A stretch of 64,000 bases of DNA from Thalassospira xianhensis MCCC 1A02616 (GTDB taxonomy: Bacteria > Pseudomonadota > Alphaproteobacteria > Rhodospirillales > Thalassospiraceae). Under the pieces are notes generated by a model, which did no database searches, was not told the DNA's origin, and worked only from the letters and a program-made list of their open reading frames with translations. A program made the translations under genes and the position numbers. This document shows positions 44,618 through 54,048 of this stretch, piece by piece. The stretch's first letter is position 1; each line of letters opens with the position of its first letter. The DNA lies in the NCBI RefSeq assembly GCF_003326475.1, contig NZ_JPWA01000011.1:80728-144727 (forward strand), read 5' to 3'.

Positions 44618-46426
44618 TCAAAATACCCACGGCATGGTCCATGTCTCACTCAGCACCCTGTCATCATATTGCAGGAAGGCGCGCAGATTTGAACTTTGGG
44701 CTTCGCCAGTTCCAATCAGGTCAAACATCACGCGAACACCACCGTTCTCCGGGTCTTTCATAAGGCGGATATTACGGATTTCAGCATTCGATGCACTGAT
44801 ATTGGCCTGCAGGTTATCAAGATCGGACAGATAATATTCAAGCTCTTCGCCCGCAAAATTCAGGATGAAACGGGTTGCCGCCTGCGCATCATCACCACCG
44901 GACGGAATATGCATGATACGCGTGTCTGTTGCCTGTGAAAGCTTGTGCAGATCGCTGCCATCCTGTGTTGCCGCAATCTGATATTCAACGGTCAACTCGC
45001 TTCCGGCTTCGGGCTTGTTCTGCGGCACCCAGAACGCAACGATATTGTCATTGCTCTCGCTCGGGCTTGGAATTTCGACCAGTTCGACATGGCCTTTGCC
45101 CCAATCGCCTTTTGGCGTCACCCAATAGCCGGGCTGCTGGTCAAAACGGGTATCAAGGTCCTGATAATGATCGAAGTTCCGGTCACGTTGCAGAAGCCCG
45201 AAACCACGCGGATTTTCATCCAGGAACGAACTGATCTGCAAGTTGGCCGGGTTATCAAGCGGCCGCCAAAGCCATTCGCCCTTGCCATTATTGATCAGAA
45301 GCCCGTCGCTGGAATGTACTTCTCCGCGATAATCTTCGAACCGGCGTCGTTTCTGTTCACCGTAAAGGAACATGCTGTTCAAGGGTGCCAGACCGATCTT
45401 TTCGACGCGATCCCGGAAGAACAGGGTGCTGCTGACATCGACCTTGCTGTTGTTACCAGGACGAATGTCAAACCGGTAGGCACCGGTCAACCGCACGCTA
45501 TCAAGCAGCGCAAATACGGTGATTTTGCGTTCGCCCTCTTTCGGGGCAACGATCCAGAATTCACGAAATACCGGAATTTCCTCGCCCGACGGGCCCGCAA
45601 GATCAACTGTCAGTCCGCGTGCCATCTGTCCGGCAACCTGATCACGCCCCTGAATCCGGAAATAGGATGCGCCAAGGAAGGTCGCCAGTTCATCGCTGCC
45701 TGCAACATTCCCCAACGGATAACGCAGGCGGAAACCGGCATATCCCTGTGTCGAAAAATCATTGCCCGACAGGCCGGTTTCACCAAAATCAAACAGTCCC
45801 GCAGAATATGGAACAGCCTGCACTTGACCATCGCGCACAAGGTTTATCGCAACCGGCACATCATACATGTTGCCCGGATGATAAAGGTCCAGCGCGAAAC
45901 CCGAATTAGCCTGACTGAAAAATGCTTTCTCGGATTTAAAGCGGATCTTCGCGTAATTATCGGAACTAAGGTTTGCCAGTGCTTCAGGCAGGTCACGATG
46001 CGGGTTCTCGAACGGTTGCTTTGCAAGATTGCGCGCCCGCTCGATCACCTGTGCCGGATCAAAGGCGACCGGCACGGATACAGCCGGTTTTTCAGCAGCT
46101 TCGGGTGCAGCAGCACCATCTTCAGCAGGTTGTACAGGATTCTCGGCAGTGGTTTCGGCATTCCCGGCCGCGACCGGTTCAACTGGCGCGGTCTGTTCCG
46201 ATGCATTCGACGATGGGGTTACTGCCGGCCCTGTGCTTTCTGCTGCCGGACTGGCCGTCTCGGCCTGCACCGGTGCAGCAGGCTGCGTGCCTGACGATGT
46301 TTCCGTCGCGGTGCTATCCTGCGCGTGCACCACGCCACCCGCCCCAAACGTTAAAAACCCTGCAAGCGCAACCGCAAGCAGAGCATGAACAGAGACACTG
46401 GTGACACGCTTTTGAAATCTGTACAT
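44618..46426 (-). CDS. opgG: Periplasmic glucan biosynthesis protein G
   Basis: 602 residues. The ATG at 46426 has GGGAAAT before it and opens a signal peptide (RVTSVSVHALLAVALAGFL) ending at VHA-QD. A low-complexity Ala/Pro/Glu/Thr linker of about 90 residues precedes the OpgG domain (FDPAQVIERARNLAKQPFENP, then YDVPVAINLV, FREFWIVAP, GEWLWRPLDNP, ending in TWTMPWVF). OpgG is needed for glucan backbone formation with OpgH and may act on the glucose branch points. An in-frame extension to 46636 would place 70 residues before the signal and is rejected. Confidence 0.93.
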   Translation of the reverse strand: MYRFQKRVTSVSVHALLAVALAGFLTFGAGGVVHAQDSTATETSSGTQPAAPVQAETASPAAESTGPAVTPSSNASEQTAPVEPVAAGNAETTAENPVQPAEDGAAAPEAAEKPAVSVPVAFDPAQVIERARNLAKQPFENPHRDLPEALANLSSDNYAKIRFKSEKAFFSQANSGFALDLYHPGNMYDVPVAINLVRDGQVQAVPYSAGLFDFGETGLSGNDFSTQGYAGFRLRYPLGNVAGSDELATFLGASYFRIQGRDQVAGQMARGLTVDLAGPSGEEIPVFREFWIVAPKEGERKITVFALLDSVRLTGAYRFDIRPGNNSKVDVSSTLFFRDRVEKIGLAPLNSMFLYGEQKRRRFEDYRGEVHSSDGLLINNGKGEWLWRPLDNPANLQISSFLDENPRGFGLLQRDRNFDHYQDLDTRFDQQPGYWVTPKGDWGKGHVELVEIPSPSESNDNIVAFWVPQNKPEAGSELTVEYQIAATQDGSDLHKLSQATDTRIMHIPSGGDDAQAATRFILNFAGEELEYYLSDLDNLQANISASNAEIRNIRLMKDPENGGVRVMFDLIGTGEAQSSNLRAFLQYDDRVLSETWTMPWVF

Positions 46427-46765
46427 ATTTCCCGTCTGAGTTTCCCAACTGATCGGCGTATTTCCCGCCAAAGATGTTTTGCGTAAAGAACGGGGCAGCA
46501 ATGTGACAGCATATTGATAAGAATCCGGTGCTGCCAACATTTCAAATTCCGCATCTTGCGTCTTTACGCTTTTCCGGCCCAGACTCAAAGCAGCATTTTT
46601 GCATGGGCTATCCCCCTGAATTGCGGTGATTTCCATCTTGACGAACCGAAAAATATTAGCGGATCAAAATATCGGATTTCCATAAGAAAAGGCCGGTCAA
46701 ATTAATGACCGGCCTTTCCGTCAGATGAATTAAGGGGAGCTCATCTGAATTGGCGATGCGCGGGA
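46427..46765. other. Intergenic region between ggt and opgG
   Basis: 339 bp holding the opgG promoter and, at 46688-46717, the ggt terminator listed separately. The rest shows no convincing gene. A reading frame continuing opgG upstream exists but lacks a start site. Confidence 0.5.
46688..46717 (-). terminator. Terminator of the tct-ggt operon
   Basis: AAAGGCCGGTCA/TGACCGGCCTTT, a perfect 12-bp stem with a 6-nt loop; TTTTCTTAT follows on the leftward strand. Confidence 0.88.
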
Positions 46766-48364
46766 TTAATACCCGACCGCACATCCGTCCTTGCGCGGGT
46801 CAGAACCCGCGACATAACCGGCATCGGTTTTCGCAATAAGCTGCGCACCACCAAAACCGAAATTGGTGCTGTCGGGGGCCTCAACCTTGATCGCATGCCC
46901 TTTGGCTTTCAAGGCATCAATCACATCAGCTCCGACCGAGGCCTCAACAGCAACTTCAAGCCCGGAAAGCGCCTGCCAGCGCGGCGCATCCGCCGCCGTT
47001 TGCGGATCCTGCCCCCAAAGCTGGGTCCGCAGTGTCATCTGCAAATGGCCCTGTGACTGCATCGGGCCGCCCATGACGCCAAAGCTCATGACCGGATTGC
47101 CGTCTTCGCCCATCAGGAAGCCCGGAATGATTGTCTGGAACGGGCGTTTGCCACCGGCCACCTGATTGGGATGACCGTCTTTCAGGGTGAAACCGAAACC
47201 ACGGTTCTGCAGGCTGATCGATGTCCCCGGCACAACCACACCGGACCCGAAACCCATATAGTTCGACTGGATAAACGACACCATCATGCCGCTTTCATCA
47301 GCGGCCGTGACATAGACCGTGCCACCATGCTTCGGCGCACCCGCCTTGAAATCCTGCGCCTTGCTGGCATCAATCAATGCCGCACGGGATTTCAGATAAT
47401 CATCGGACAGCAGATGTTCGACCGTCACATCGCGCATGTGATCCAGATCGGCGACATATTCATGCATATCCGCAAAGGCGAGCTTCATCGCCTCGATCTC
47501 AAGATGCAGGGCCTCGACCGAGTCCGGTGCATAATCGGCAATGTTGGTATGACGCAAAATACCAAGCGCAATCAGGGCTGAAATCCCCTGCCCGTTTGGC
47601 GGGATTTCATGCAGCTTCACCTTGCCAAAGCTTTGCGAAATCGTTCCGACCCAGTCGGTTTTATGATTGCCAAGGTCTTCCTCGGTAAGCACCGCACCAT
47701 TTTCCTTGGCAAAGGCCGCAATTTTGGCCGCCAGCCGACCGCGATAGAAACTCTCGCCACCGGTCTCGGCGATATCTGTCAGGCTTTCGGCAATTGCGCG
47801 GTTGATGAACAATTCACCCGCTTTGGGTGCCTTGCCACCGGGCAGGAATGCCTCGGCAAAGCCCGGCTGCTTGCCCAATACATTGCCACCCTTTTCCCAA
47901 AGCGTTGCAATGATCGGCGACACGGCAAAACCACGGCTGGCATATTCGATGGCCGGCTCGAACAGTTTTTCAAACGGCAACTTGCCGAACTTGTCGGAAA
48001 TCTCGCGCCAGGCCGACACCGCCCCCGGTACGGTCACCGATTCCCAGCCGCGTTGCGGCATGGCATCCGCCCCGGCAAAGCGTTCCGGCGACCATGCCGC
48101 GGGCGCACGACCCGATGCATTAAGGCCATGCAGTTCCTTGCCATCCCAGATGATCGCATAGGCATCCGAACCAAGACCATTGCCGGTCGGTTCAACCACC
48201 GTCAATGCAATGGCCGATGCCAGCGCAGCATCGGCCGCATTCCCGCCCGCCAGCAGCATGCGCAGACCGGCCTGTGCCGCCAACGGCTGGGATGTCGAGA
48301 CAACATTGCGCGCAAGCACCGGTGACCGGCGTGAGGCATAAAGCGCGTCATGACGAAGTTTCAT
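46766..48364 (-). CDS. Gamma-glutamyltransferase family protein (YwrD-like)
   Basis: 532 residues. NTN-hydrolase precursor that self-cleaves before its nucleophile Thr349 (KHGGTVYVTAADESG). Other family marks are MLLAGGNAADAALASAIALTVVEPTGNGLGSD, SNYMGFGSGVVVPGTSISLQNRG and GGPMQSQGHLQMTLRTQ. Unlike periplasmic Ggt it has no signal peptide, matching cytoplasmic YwrD-type proteins. Known substrates of the family are glutathione and other gamma-glutamyl compounds. The gene starts 18 bp after tctA, so it shares the tctCBA transcript and may process the imported compound. Confidence 0.9.
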   Translation of the reverse strand: MKLRHDALYASRRSPVLARNVVSTSQPLAAQAGLRMLLAGGNAADAALASAIALTVVEPTGNGLGSDAYAIIWDGKELHGLNASGRAPAAWSPERFAGADAMPQRGWESVTVPGAVSAWREISDKFGKLPFEKLFEPAIEYASRGFAVSPIIATLWEKGGNVLGKQPGFAEAFLPGGKAPKAGELFINRAIAESLTDIAETGGESFYRGRLAAKIAAFAKENGAVLTEEDLGNHKTDWVGTISQSFGKVKLHEIPPNGQGISALIALGILRHTNIADYAPDSVEALHLEIEAMKLAFADMHEYVADLDHMRDVTVEHLLSDDYLKSRAALIDASKAQDFKAGAPKHGGTVYVTAADESGMMVSFIQSNYMGFGSGVVVPGTSISLQNRGFGFTLKDGHPNQVAGGKRPFQTIIPGFLMGEDGNPVMSFGVMGGPMQSQGHLQMTLRTQLWGQDPQTAADAPRWQALSGLEVAVEASVGADVIDALKAKGHAIKVEAPDSTNFGFGGAQLIAKTDAGYVAGSDPRKDGCAVGY

Positions 48365-48382
48365 TGGAGTCTCCTAATCGGC

Positions 48383-49903
48383 TTAATCGCCGTCCTGTTC
48401 ATCGGTGGCGGGACGGTTCTTTTTACGCATTTTAAGGATAGACCGGACGCTGAAGATAACCGACAGCAACGCCGCCGCCAGAAGGATGGCTGAAATCGGC
48501 CGGGTAAAGAAGGTCGTCCAGTCCGGATCGCTCATCAATGCGCGGCGCAAATTGGTTTCGGCAATCGGCCCAAGGATCACACCCAGCACCAGCGGTGCCA
48601 GCGGATAATCAAGGCTTTTAAGGCCATAACCAACCAACCCGATAATCCCCAGAAGATACAGGTCCGTCACCCGGTTATTAAGCGCGAACGCCCCAATAAC
48701 GCAGCAAATGATGACGGTCGGCACGATGAACTGTTTGGGGATGTCGGTCACCCGCAGGAACAGGCGCATGGATGCGACACACACCACCAGCATCATCAGG
48801 CTGGAAACGATCATGGCAATGAACATGCCATAGGCCAGATCGGCATGATCCATGATCAGGCGCGGACCAACCGAAATCCCGTGCACCATCAATGACGCCA
48901 TCAGAATGGCATCCACAGCAGACCCCGGAATGCCCAACGCAATCATCGGGATCAGGCCGCCACCGGCCGTGGCAGAATTCCCTGCCTCGGACGCGACCAC
49001 ACCATCGGCACAGCCTTCGCCGAATTTTTCCGGGTTTTTGGAACTGCGTTTGGCCTGATCATAAGCCAGCAGGTTGGCGATGGATCCACCAGCACCGGGC
49101 AGCGCGCCAATCAAAACCCCGATCATCGATGACCGGAACAGATTGACCGGCGCCATCAGGACTTCGCGCATGACTTTCCATGTCTTGAAGTCGATCACAT
49201 CGGGGATCAGGGCCTGATTGGTCTTCTTGCCATGAATTTCGACTTCGCTCAGAAGCTGGCTGATCGCGAAAATACCAATCAGCACCACAAGGAACGGCAA
49301 GCCCGGCATCAGAAGATCGGTATCAAAGGTCAGGCGCGATTTTCCCATCATCGGGTCCGGCCCGATGGTCGCAATGCCGAGGCCAATGACGCCCGCGATC
49401 AAACCACGGATTAACGAGTTTCCGACAAGGCTGGCAACAATCGTCAGTGCAAAGACGATCAGCGCGAAATATTCCCACGGGCCAAGCTTGACCGCAATCA
49501 GGGCCAGCGGCGGGGCGGCAACGATCAGAACGATGGTCGAAATCACCGTCCCGAAGAACGATGCCCATATACCCAGTGACAGGGCCCGGCCCGGTTCCCC
49601 CTTGCGTGCCATCGGAAAGGCATCAAAGGTGGTCGCAACCGAACTCGGTGTTCCGGGAATCCCCAGAAGGGCGGCACTGATCAGGCCACCGGTATAACCC
49701 CCGACATAAACCGACAGCATCACCGACACCCCCTGCAAGGGTTCCATGGCAAAGGTCAGCGGCAGGGTCAGAATGATTGCCATTGTCACGGTAAAACCGG
49801 GGATCGCCGCGGCAATAATCCCGGCAACCGACCCGATCAGCATGTATGTCAGGGTATCAAAGGCAAATACCTGATGGGCCCCGGCAAGAAACGCATCCAG
49901 CAT
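48383..49903 (-). CDS. tctA: Tripartite tricarboxylate transporter large membrane subunit TctA
   Basis: 506 residues with 10-12 hydrophobic segments. The family motifs AAIPGFTVTMAIILTLPLTFAMEPLQ, GIPGTPSSVATTFDAFP and ALPGAGGSIANLLAYDQAKRSSK, and GEGCADGVVASEAGNSATAGG are all present. Moves an organic acid captured by TctC across the inner membrane. It follows tctB by 17 bp. Confidence 0.95.
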   Translation of the reverse strand: MLDAFLAGAHQVFAFDTLTYMLIGSVAGIIAAAIPGFTVTMAIILTLPLTFAMEPLQGVSVMLSVYVGGYTGGLISAALLGIPGTPSSVATTFDAFPMARKGEPGRALSLGIWASFFGTVISTIVLIVAAPPLALIAVKLGPWEYFALIVFALTIVASLVGNSLIRGLIAGVIGLGIATIGPDPMMGKSRLTFDTDLLMPGLPFLVVLIGIFAISQLLSEVEIHGKKTNQALIPDVIDFKTWKVMREVLMAPVNLFRSSMIGVLIGALPGAGGSIANLLAYDQAKRSSKNPEKFGEGCADGVVASEAGNSATAGGGLIPMIALGIPGSAVDAILMASLMVHGISVGPRLIMDHADLAYGMFIAMIVSSLMMLVVCVASMRLFLRVTDIPKQFIVPTVIICCVIGAFALNNRVTDLYLLGIIGLVGYGLKSLDYPLAPLVLGVILGPIAETNLRRALMSDPDWTTFFTRPISAILLAAALLSVIFSVRSILKMRKKNRPATDEQDGD

Positions 49904-49920
49904 AATTTAAACTTTCCCGC

Positions 49921-50472
49921 CTAACCCGCGAACAGAACGCCGCGCGGTAAGAACACATTGAAAACTTCTGCAAACAGCAGGTTCAACCCGACCGAAAAAA
50001 TCAGGGCGGCGATGATGGACTGAATGACGGTTCGTCGCGAAACACCCGCAATCATCAACTGCGCAATCAGCAGGAAGACAAAACTTGCAAGCGAGAACCC
50101 GGTCCACGGCATGACACCAAGATAAACCGCGAACAGGACAAACAGACCAATGGCGACCCGACGCACATAAAGCCACTGGGTAAAGGCAGCCCCAACACCC
50201 TCAAGGCCCCCCGCCCGCACGATTTCAATGATCGAACGAACAGCCGCAATCAGGCAAAGCACCGCCAGCAGGGCAAAAACAAGCTTCGGGAAGGTGCCCG
50301 CTCCCAGCGGTTCCCAGCGGGACGTCGGCAAACCTGCCGCCATCGAGGACAGAACAACAGAAACGCCACCAAAAACGATATAGGAGATCAGCCGCGCCAA
50401 TTCGGTGCGGGCGCGCGAAGCAGCGGATACACCTGTATCCGCTGCTGCTGCCTCCGTCACCTTGACGGTCAT
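49921..50472 (-). CDS. tctB: Tripartite tricarboxylate transporter small membrane subunit TctB
   Basis: 183 residues. Four hydrophobic segments (LISYIVFGGVSVVLSSMAAGL, LVFALLAVLCLIAAVRSII, VAIGLFVLFAVYLGVM, TVIQSIIAALIFSVGLNLLF) in the TctB pattern, with PTSRWEPLGAGTFPK after the first. The start overlaps the tctC stop by 4 nt (ATGA), so the two are coupled. Confidence 0.9.
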   Translation of the reverse strand: MTVKVTEAAAADTGVSAASRARTELARLISYIVFGGVSVVLSSMAAGLPTSRWEPLGAGTFPKLVFALLAVLCLIAAVRSIIEIVRAGGLEGVGAAFTQWLYVRRVAIGLFVLFAVYLGVMPWTGFSLASFVFLLIAQLMIAGVSRRTVIQSIIAALIFSVGLNLLFAEVFNVFLPRGVLFAG

Positions 50473-51413
50473 CCTTCGAGCTTGCCTACAAGCTTCGCGA
50501 TGGTCGCGTTAAGCTTATCAAGATAGGCGCTGTATTTTTCCTGACCATAAAACACCGGATCGGCACCGGCATTTTTCATCAGCTTGATCACGTCTTCGCG
50601 CTGCATGACCTTTTCGATATGGGCTTCAAGCGCATCAACGGTTTCCTGCGGCGTACCTTTCGGAAGAACCACACCACGCGTGATCACCAGCTCGGCATCC
50701 ATGCCAAGTTCCTTAAGCGTCGGAACATCCGGCGCATCATCGGTCCGTTCCTCGGTACCAACGGCTGCGTAAATCAGATCACCATTGTCGACGAACTGCT
50801 TGGCCGACGAAATGTCACCAATGGCGATATCGATGTTACCACCCATCAGGGCACGGATACGCTCACCCGTGTCGGTGTAACCGACATAGGAAAACTGAAG
50901 GCCCATGGCTTCTTCGATCATTGCGATATGAACATGGGGAATCCCGCCCAGCGTCACACCGGCACGAACGGCACCCGGATGCGCCTTGGCATAGGCAACC
51001 AGTTCTTCAAAGTTCGAAAAATTGTCGTTCTTCGACAGCGTCAGATACTGCGGCGATGACGCCACCAATGCGACCGGAATGAAGCTGTCCCAATTCAGTT
51101 CGGTGATCCCGGTCTGGTTCGATACCAGAAGACCTTCGTGAATCTGCGAAATGGTATAACCATCTGCCGGGCGTTTGGCGAATTCGGCAAGGCCGACATT
51201 GCCACCCACGCCGGGCATGTTGATGACAGGCACGGCCTGACCGGTTTCTTCGGTAAGGCCCTGGGCGACGATACGCATCAGCGTGTCACTGCCACCACCC
51301 GGGCCCCACGGCACGATAAATTCAATCGGTTTTTCGGGATAGCTCTGCGCCTGCGCGGGTGCGGCAAAGGCAGCGGCCATCAAACCGGCGGCTACGGCAA
51401 TCTTGCGGAACAT
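50469..51413 (-). CDS. tctC: Tripartite tricarboxylate transporter substrate-binding protein TctC
   Basis: 314 residues. Signal peptide (FRKIAVAAGLMAAAFAAPAQA) then the mature BugT-like start SYPEKPIEFIVPWGPGGGSDTLMRIVA. The ligand loop NMPGVGGNVGLAEFA and GGIPHVHIAMIEEAMG are typical. Binds a dicarboxylate or related ligand in the periplasm; the ligand is unknown. First gene of tctCBA-ggt, with many TTGGT/ACCAA repeats just upstream. Confidence 0.93.
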   Translation of the reverse strand: MFRKIAVAAGLMAAAFAAPAQAQSYPEKPIEFIVPWGPGGGSDTLMRIVAQGLTEETGQAVPVINMPGVGGNVGLAEFAKRPADGYTISQIHEGLLVSNQTGITELNWDSFIPVALVASSPQYLTLSKNDNFSNFEELVAYAKAHPGAVRAGVTLGGIPHVHIAMIEEAMGLQFSYVGYTDTGERIRALMGGNIDIAIGDISSAKQFVDNGDLIYAAVGTEERTDDAPDVPTLKELGMDAELVITRGVVLPKGTPQETVDALEAHIEKVMQREDVIKLMKNAGADPVFYGQEKYSAYLDKLNATIAKLVGKLEG

Positions 51414-51451
51414 CTGTTCTGCCTCCTGATGAGATTTGATACCTGAGTCTG

Positions 51452-51646
51452 AACCAATTTATATTTGGTTTGTTCATTTTGTCGCCATATTGTTGGCATT
51501 CTTGCATTTGGTTCGCAACTATTAAATCTGGTTAATGCTGATTAATTGCCAGATTAAGCTGATTAACAGCGCAAAACATTTGCCAACTACGACCAATCAG
51601 AGTTAGTACCAATACACCTAGATAGTCATTATTGGTTTGGATTGGT
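51452..51646. promoter_or_regulatory. Repeat-rich control region between tctC and the TauE gene
   Basis: Seven copies of TTGGT or its complement ACCAA lie here (51453, 51466, 51508, 51592, 51608, 51632, 51642). Two of them form AACCAA-N7-TTGGTT (51452-51470). GCTGATTAA also occurs twice, 21 bp apart (51537 and 51558). The region controls two divergent units. The GntR protein encoded at 52599 is a candidate binder. Confidence 0.5.
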
Positions 51647-51672
51647 TCATCATGATTGAAATCGAAGGCACC

Positions 51673-52485
51673 ATGAGCCTGTACCTGCTGTGGGGTGCAG
51701 CAATGCTGTTTGCCGGCATCGTTGGCGGCATCATGGCCGGGCTTCTGGGCGTCGGCGGCGGCATCGTCATTGTGCCGGTGCTGTATCATTTCCTGACCAC
51801 CATGGGCGTTGATGAAAGCCTGCGCATGCAGGTCGCCGTTGCCACCTCGTTGACGACGATTATCGCCACCGCGATTTCATCCACCCGAAGCCACTATAAA
51901 AAGGGTTCGGTCGATATCGCCCTGCTCAAACACTGGGGCCCGGCAATTGTCGTTGGTGTCCTGATTGGCACCGCGATTGGCGGTTTTGCCGATGGCCGGG
52001 TTCTGACCATCGTCTTTGCCGTCGTGGCTCTGCTGGTTGCGGCCAATATGATTCTGGTCCGGGATCGCGAAACCGATACCCAGAAAAACCCGCCCAAATC
52101 GGTCTGGGCGATACTGGGTGTGATCGCAGGCAGCCTGTCGGCCATGATGGGAATCGGCGGCGGCACGATCTGCGTGCCGGTATTAAGCTTCCTTGGATAT
52201 GACATCCGCCGTGCAGTGGGCACATCGGCCGCAATCGGCCTGATCATCGCCCTGCCCGGCACCATCGGTTATGCGATGTCTGGCATCGGTGTGGACGGGC
52301 GTCCGCCCTTCTCGCTGGGATATGTCAACGTGCTGGCCGCGGCCCTTCTGATCCCGATGACGGTTCTTTTCGCACCGGTTGGCGCCCGCATCGCACATTC
52401 CATCCCAAGGCGGGCGTTGCGCATCTGTTTTGGCCTGTTTCTGGCCATCACATCATTGCGCATGTTCTATGATCTGATTTCCTGA
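51673..52485 (+). CDS. Sulfite exporter TauE/SafE family protein
   Basis: 270 residues, about eight hydrophobic segments in two repeats. Each repeat begins with the family glycine motif: AGLLGVGGGIVIVPVL and SAMMGIGGGTICVPVLSFLGY. TauE/SafE proteins are thought to export sulfonates, sulfite or related anions. GAAGG 4 nt before ATG 51673 supports this start, with ATG 51652 as alternative. It is divergent from tctCBA-ggt. Glutathione and taurine both hold sulfur, so a link to the operon is conceivable but unproven. Confidence 0.88.
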   Translation: MSLYLLWGAAMLFAGIVGGIMAGLLGVGGGIVIVPVLYHFLTTMGVDESLRMQVAVATSLTTIIATAISSTRSHYKKGSVDIALLKHWGPAIVVGVLIGTAIGGFADGRVLTIVFAVVALLVAANMILVRDRETDTQKNPPKSVWAILGVIAGSLSAMMGIGGGTICVPVLSFLGYDIRRAVGTSAAIGLIIALPGTIGYAMSGIGVDGRPPFSLGYVNVLAAALLIPMTVLFAPVGARIAHSIPRRALRICFGLFLAITSLRMFYDLIS

Positions 52486-52598
52486 TATCTGATTGGGATT
52501 GATGCTGTTCCGGACCGATGAAACCGCAAGGGTGCAAAACGCGGGCAACGGGCCAGAACAGATAAGATTTAAACGTCCAGATAACGATAAAAAAAGCC

Positions 52599-53270
52599 AT
52601 GAATGACATAGCAACCCAGGGGTTGGCAGAAAAGCTGAGAACAAGCTTCGCCGCGGGAGAATTCGTCAAGAACGGGCGCGTCATCGCCGAACGCGAATTG
52701 GCCGAACAGCTTGATGTCGGGCGTCGCGCGCTCCGCAAGGCATTGGATCAGCTCGAAGCCGACGGCCTGATCTGGCGTCGTCAGGGTCAGGGCACCTTTG
52801 TCGGCACCCCGCCGACCCCACGCCTGCGCAAGCTCGAAGGACTGGCCACCCGAACAAGCCCGTTTGAAATCATGGAAGTCCGGCAGGAGATCGAGCCCTC
52901 TATGGCCCGGTTTGCCGCCCTTCGCGCCTCGCAGGCCGATATCGACACCATGCGCACCATGATCGAAAACGCCGCCAAGGCCCAAAATCAGGGCGAATAT
53001 GAAAAATGGGACGCGGCCTTTCATCAGAAACTGGCCGAAAGTGTCCGCAACACGCTGTTTCTGGCGGTGTTCGAAGCCGTCAGCGCCGTCCGGCGCGAAG
53101 CCGCATGGGCCCGCATGCGTGAAAGCAGCCATTCGGATCGCCTGATCAATGATCTAAGCGCCCAGCATCGCGAGATCGTCGATGCCATAGAACAGCGCGA
53201 CCCGAAACGCGCAGAAGACGCCATGCGGCGTCATCTGGTTCAGGTCGAAAAGGCGTTAAAGCAAATCTGA
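52599..53270 (+). CDS. GntR family regulator, FadR/FCD type
   Basis: 223 residues. N-terminal winged helix (RVIAERELAEQLDVGRRALRKALDQLEADGLIWRRQGQGTFVG) and a C-terminal FCD ligand domain (EIMEVRQEIEPSMARFAALRA, DAAFHQKLAESVRN, HREIVDAIEQRDPKRAEDAMRRHL), whose Asp/His residues usually bind a metal and an organic-acid ligand. It follows the TauE gene on the same strand by 113 bp. Likely targets are the divergent tct operon and the TauE gene. Confidence 0.92.
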   Translation: MNDIATQGLAEKLRTSFAAGEFVKNGRVIAERELAEQLDVGRRALRKALDQLEADGLIWRRQGQGTFVGTPPTPRLRKLEGLATRTSPFEIMEVRQEIEPSMARFAALRASQADIDTMRTMIENAAKAQNQGEYEKWDAAFHQKLAESVRNTLFLAVFEAVSAVRREAAWARMRESSHSDRLINDLSAQHREIVDAIEQRDPKRAEDAMRRHLVQVEKALKQI

Positions 53271-53292
53271 CCGAAATCCGGCCCCGACCATC

Positions 53293-54048
53293 TCACGCGA
53301 CCGGTGCAAACTCGGCAAATATCCCGTCGTAAGTTTTAACCGGCGGGCTGGCATAGGCACCGGCCTTGCTGGTCTGAAGCCCAAGCATCCCCATCGCCTC
53401 AATCAGCTTGACCGCCGCACTGACCCCGTCAATCACCGGCACGCCAAGCTCAGCCTGCAAACGGTCGGCAATATCGGTCATCCCGGCACAGCCCAGCACA
53501 ATCGCCTCGGCACCATCTTCGGCAAGGCAGTTTTCCGCCGAAATTTTCAGCGCCAGATAGGCCATATCCGCATTTTCGCCCTCGAAATCCAGTGTCCGAA
53601 CACCCGCCGCCCGCACCACACATTGCGAAGACGCCCCATATTTCGACACCAGATGTTCAAGCGGCCGCACCGATACCGCCATCGGGGTGACGATGGCAAA
53701 ACGCGATGCAACAATGGCCGCAAACCGAAGGGCCGCCTCGCACAAGCCCATCACCGGCGCCTTGGTCAGACAGCGCGCGGCATCAACACCGGTATCATCA
53801 AAACACGCCACGACATATCCACTGATCTTCCCGCCCGAAGCCCCCTCGGCCTCAAGCCCGCGCATCGTCGCAAGCAACCCGACGCTTGCAAATGCCTCGT
53901 CATAATAACCTTCAATACTGGCCGGGCCGAATTGCGGATTAAGGGCAACAATCTCGGTCCCCGCTGCAACAATACGGCGGGCCTGCAAACCAACCTTCTC
54001 GGTAAACCCGACCGACATATTGGGATTGATAACCGCGATCCGGGTCAT
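53293..54048 (-). CDS. Aspartate/glutamate/hydantoin racemase family protein
   Basis: 251 residues. Two catalytic cysteines of the cofactor-independent racemase fold: Cys82 (YVVACFDDTGVD) and Cys187 (AIVLGCAGMTD). The N-terminus IAVINPNMSVGFTEKV is typical of the hydantoin/allantoin racemase branch. Its start overlaps the permease stop by 4 nt (ATGA), so it is translated together with the importer, suggesting that it inverts the imported compound. Last gene of the operon. Confidence 0.88.
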   Translation of the reverse strand: MTRIAVINPNMSVGFTEKVGLQARRIVAAGTEIVALNPQFGPASIEGYYDEAFASVGLLATMRGLEAEGASGGKISGYVVACFDDTGVDAARCLTKAPVMGLCEAALRFAAIVASRFAIVTPMAVSVRPLEHLVSKYGASSQCVVRAAGVRTLDFEGENADMAYLALKISAENCLAEDGAEAIVLGCAGMTDIADRLQAELGVPVIDGVSAAVKLIEAMGMLGLQTSKAGAYASPPVKTYDGIFAEFAPVA

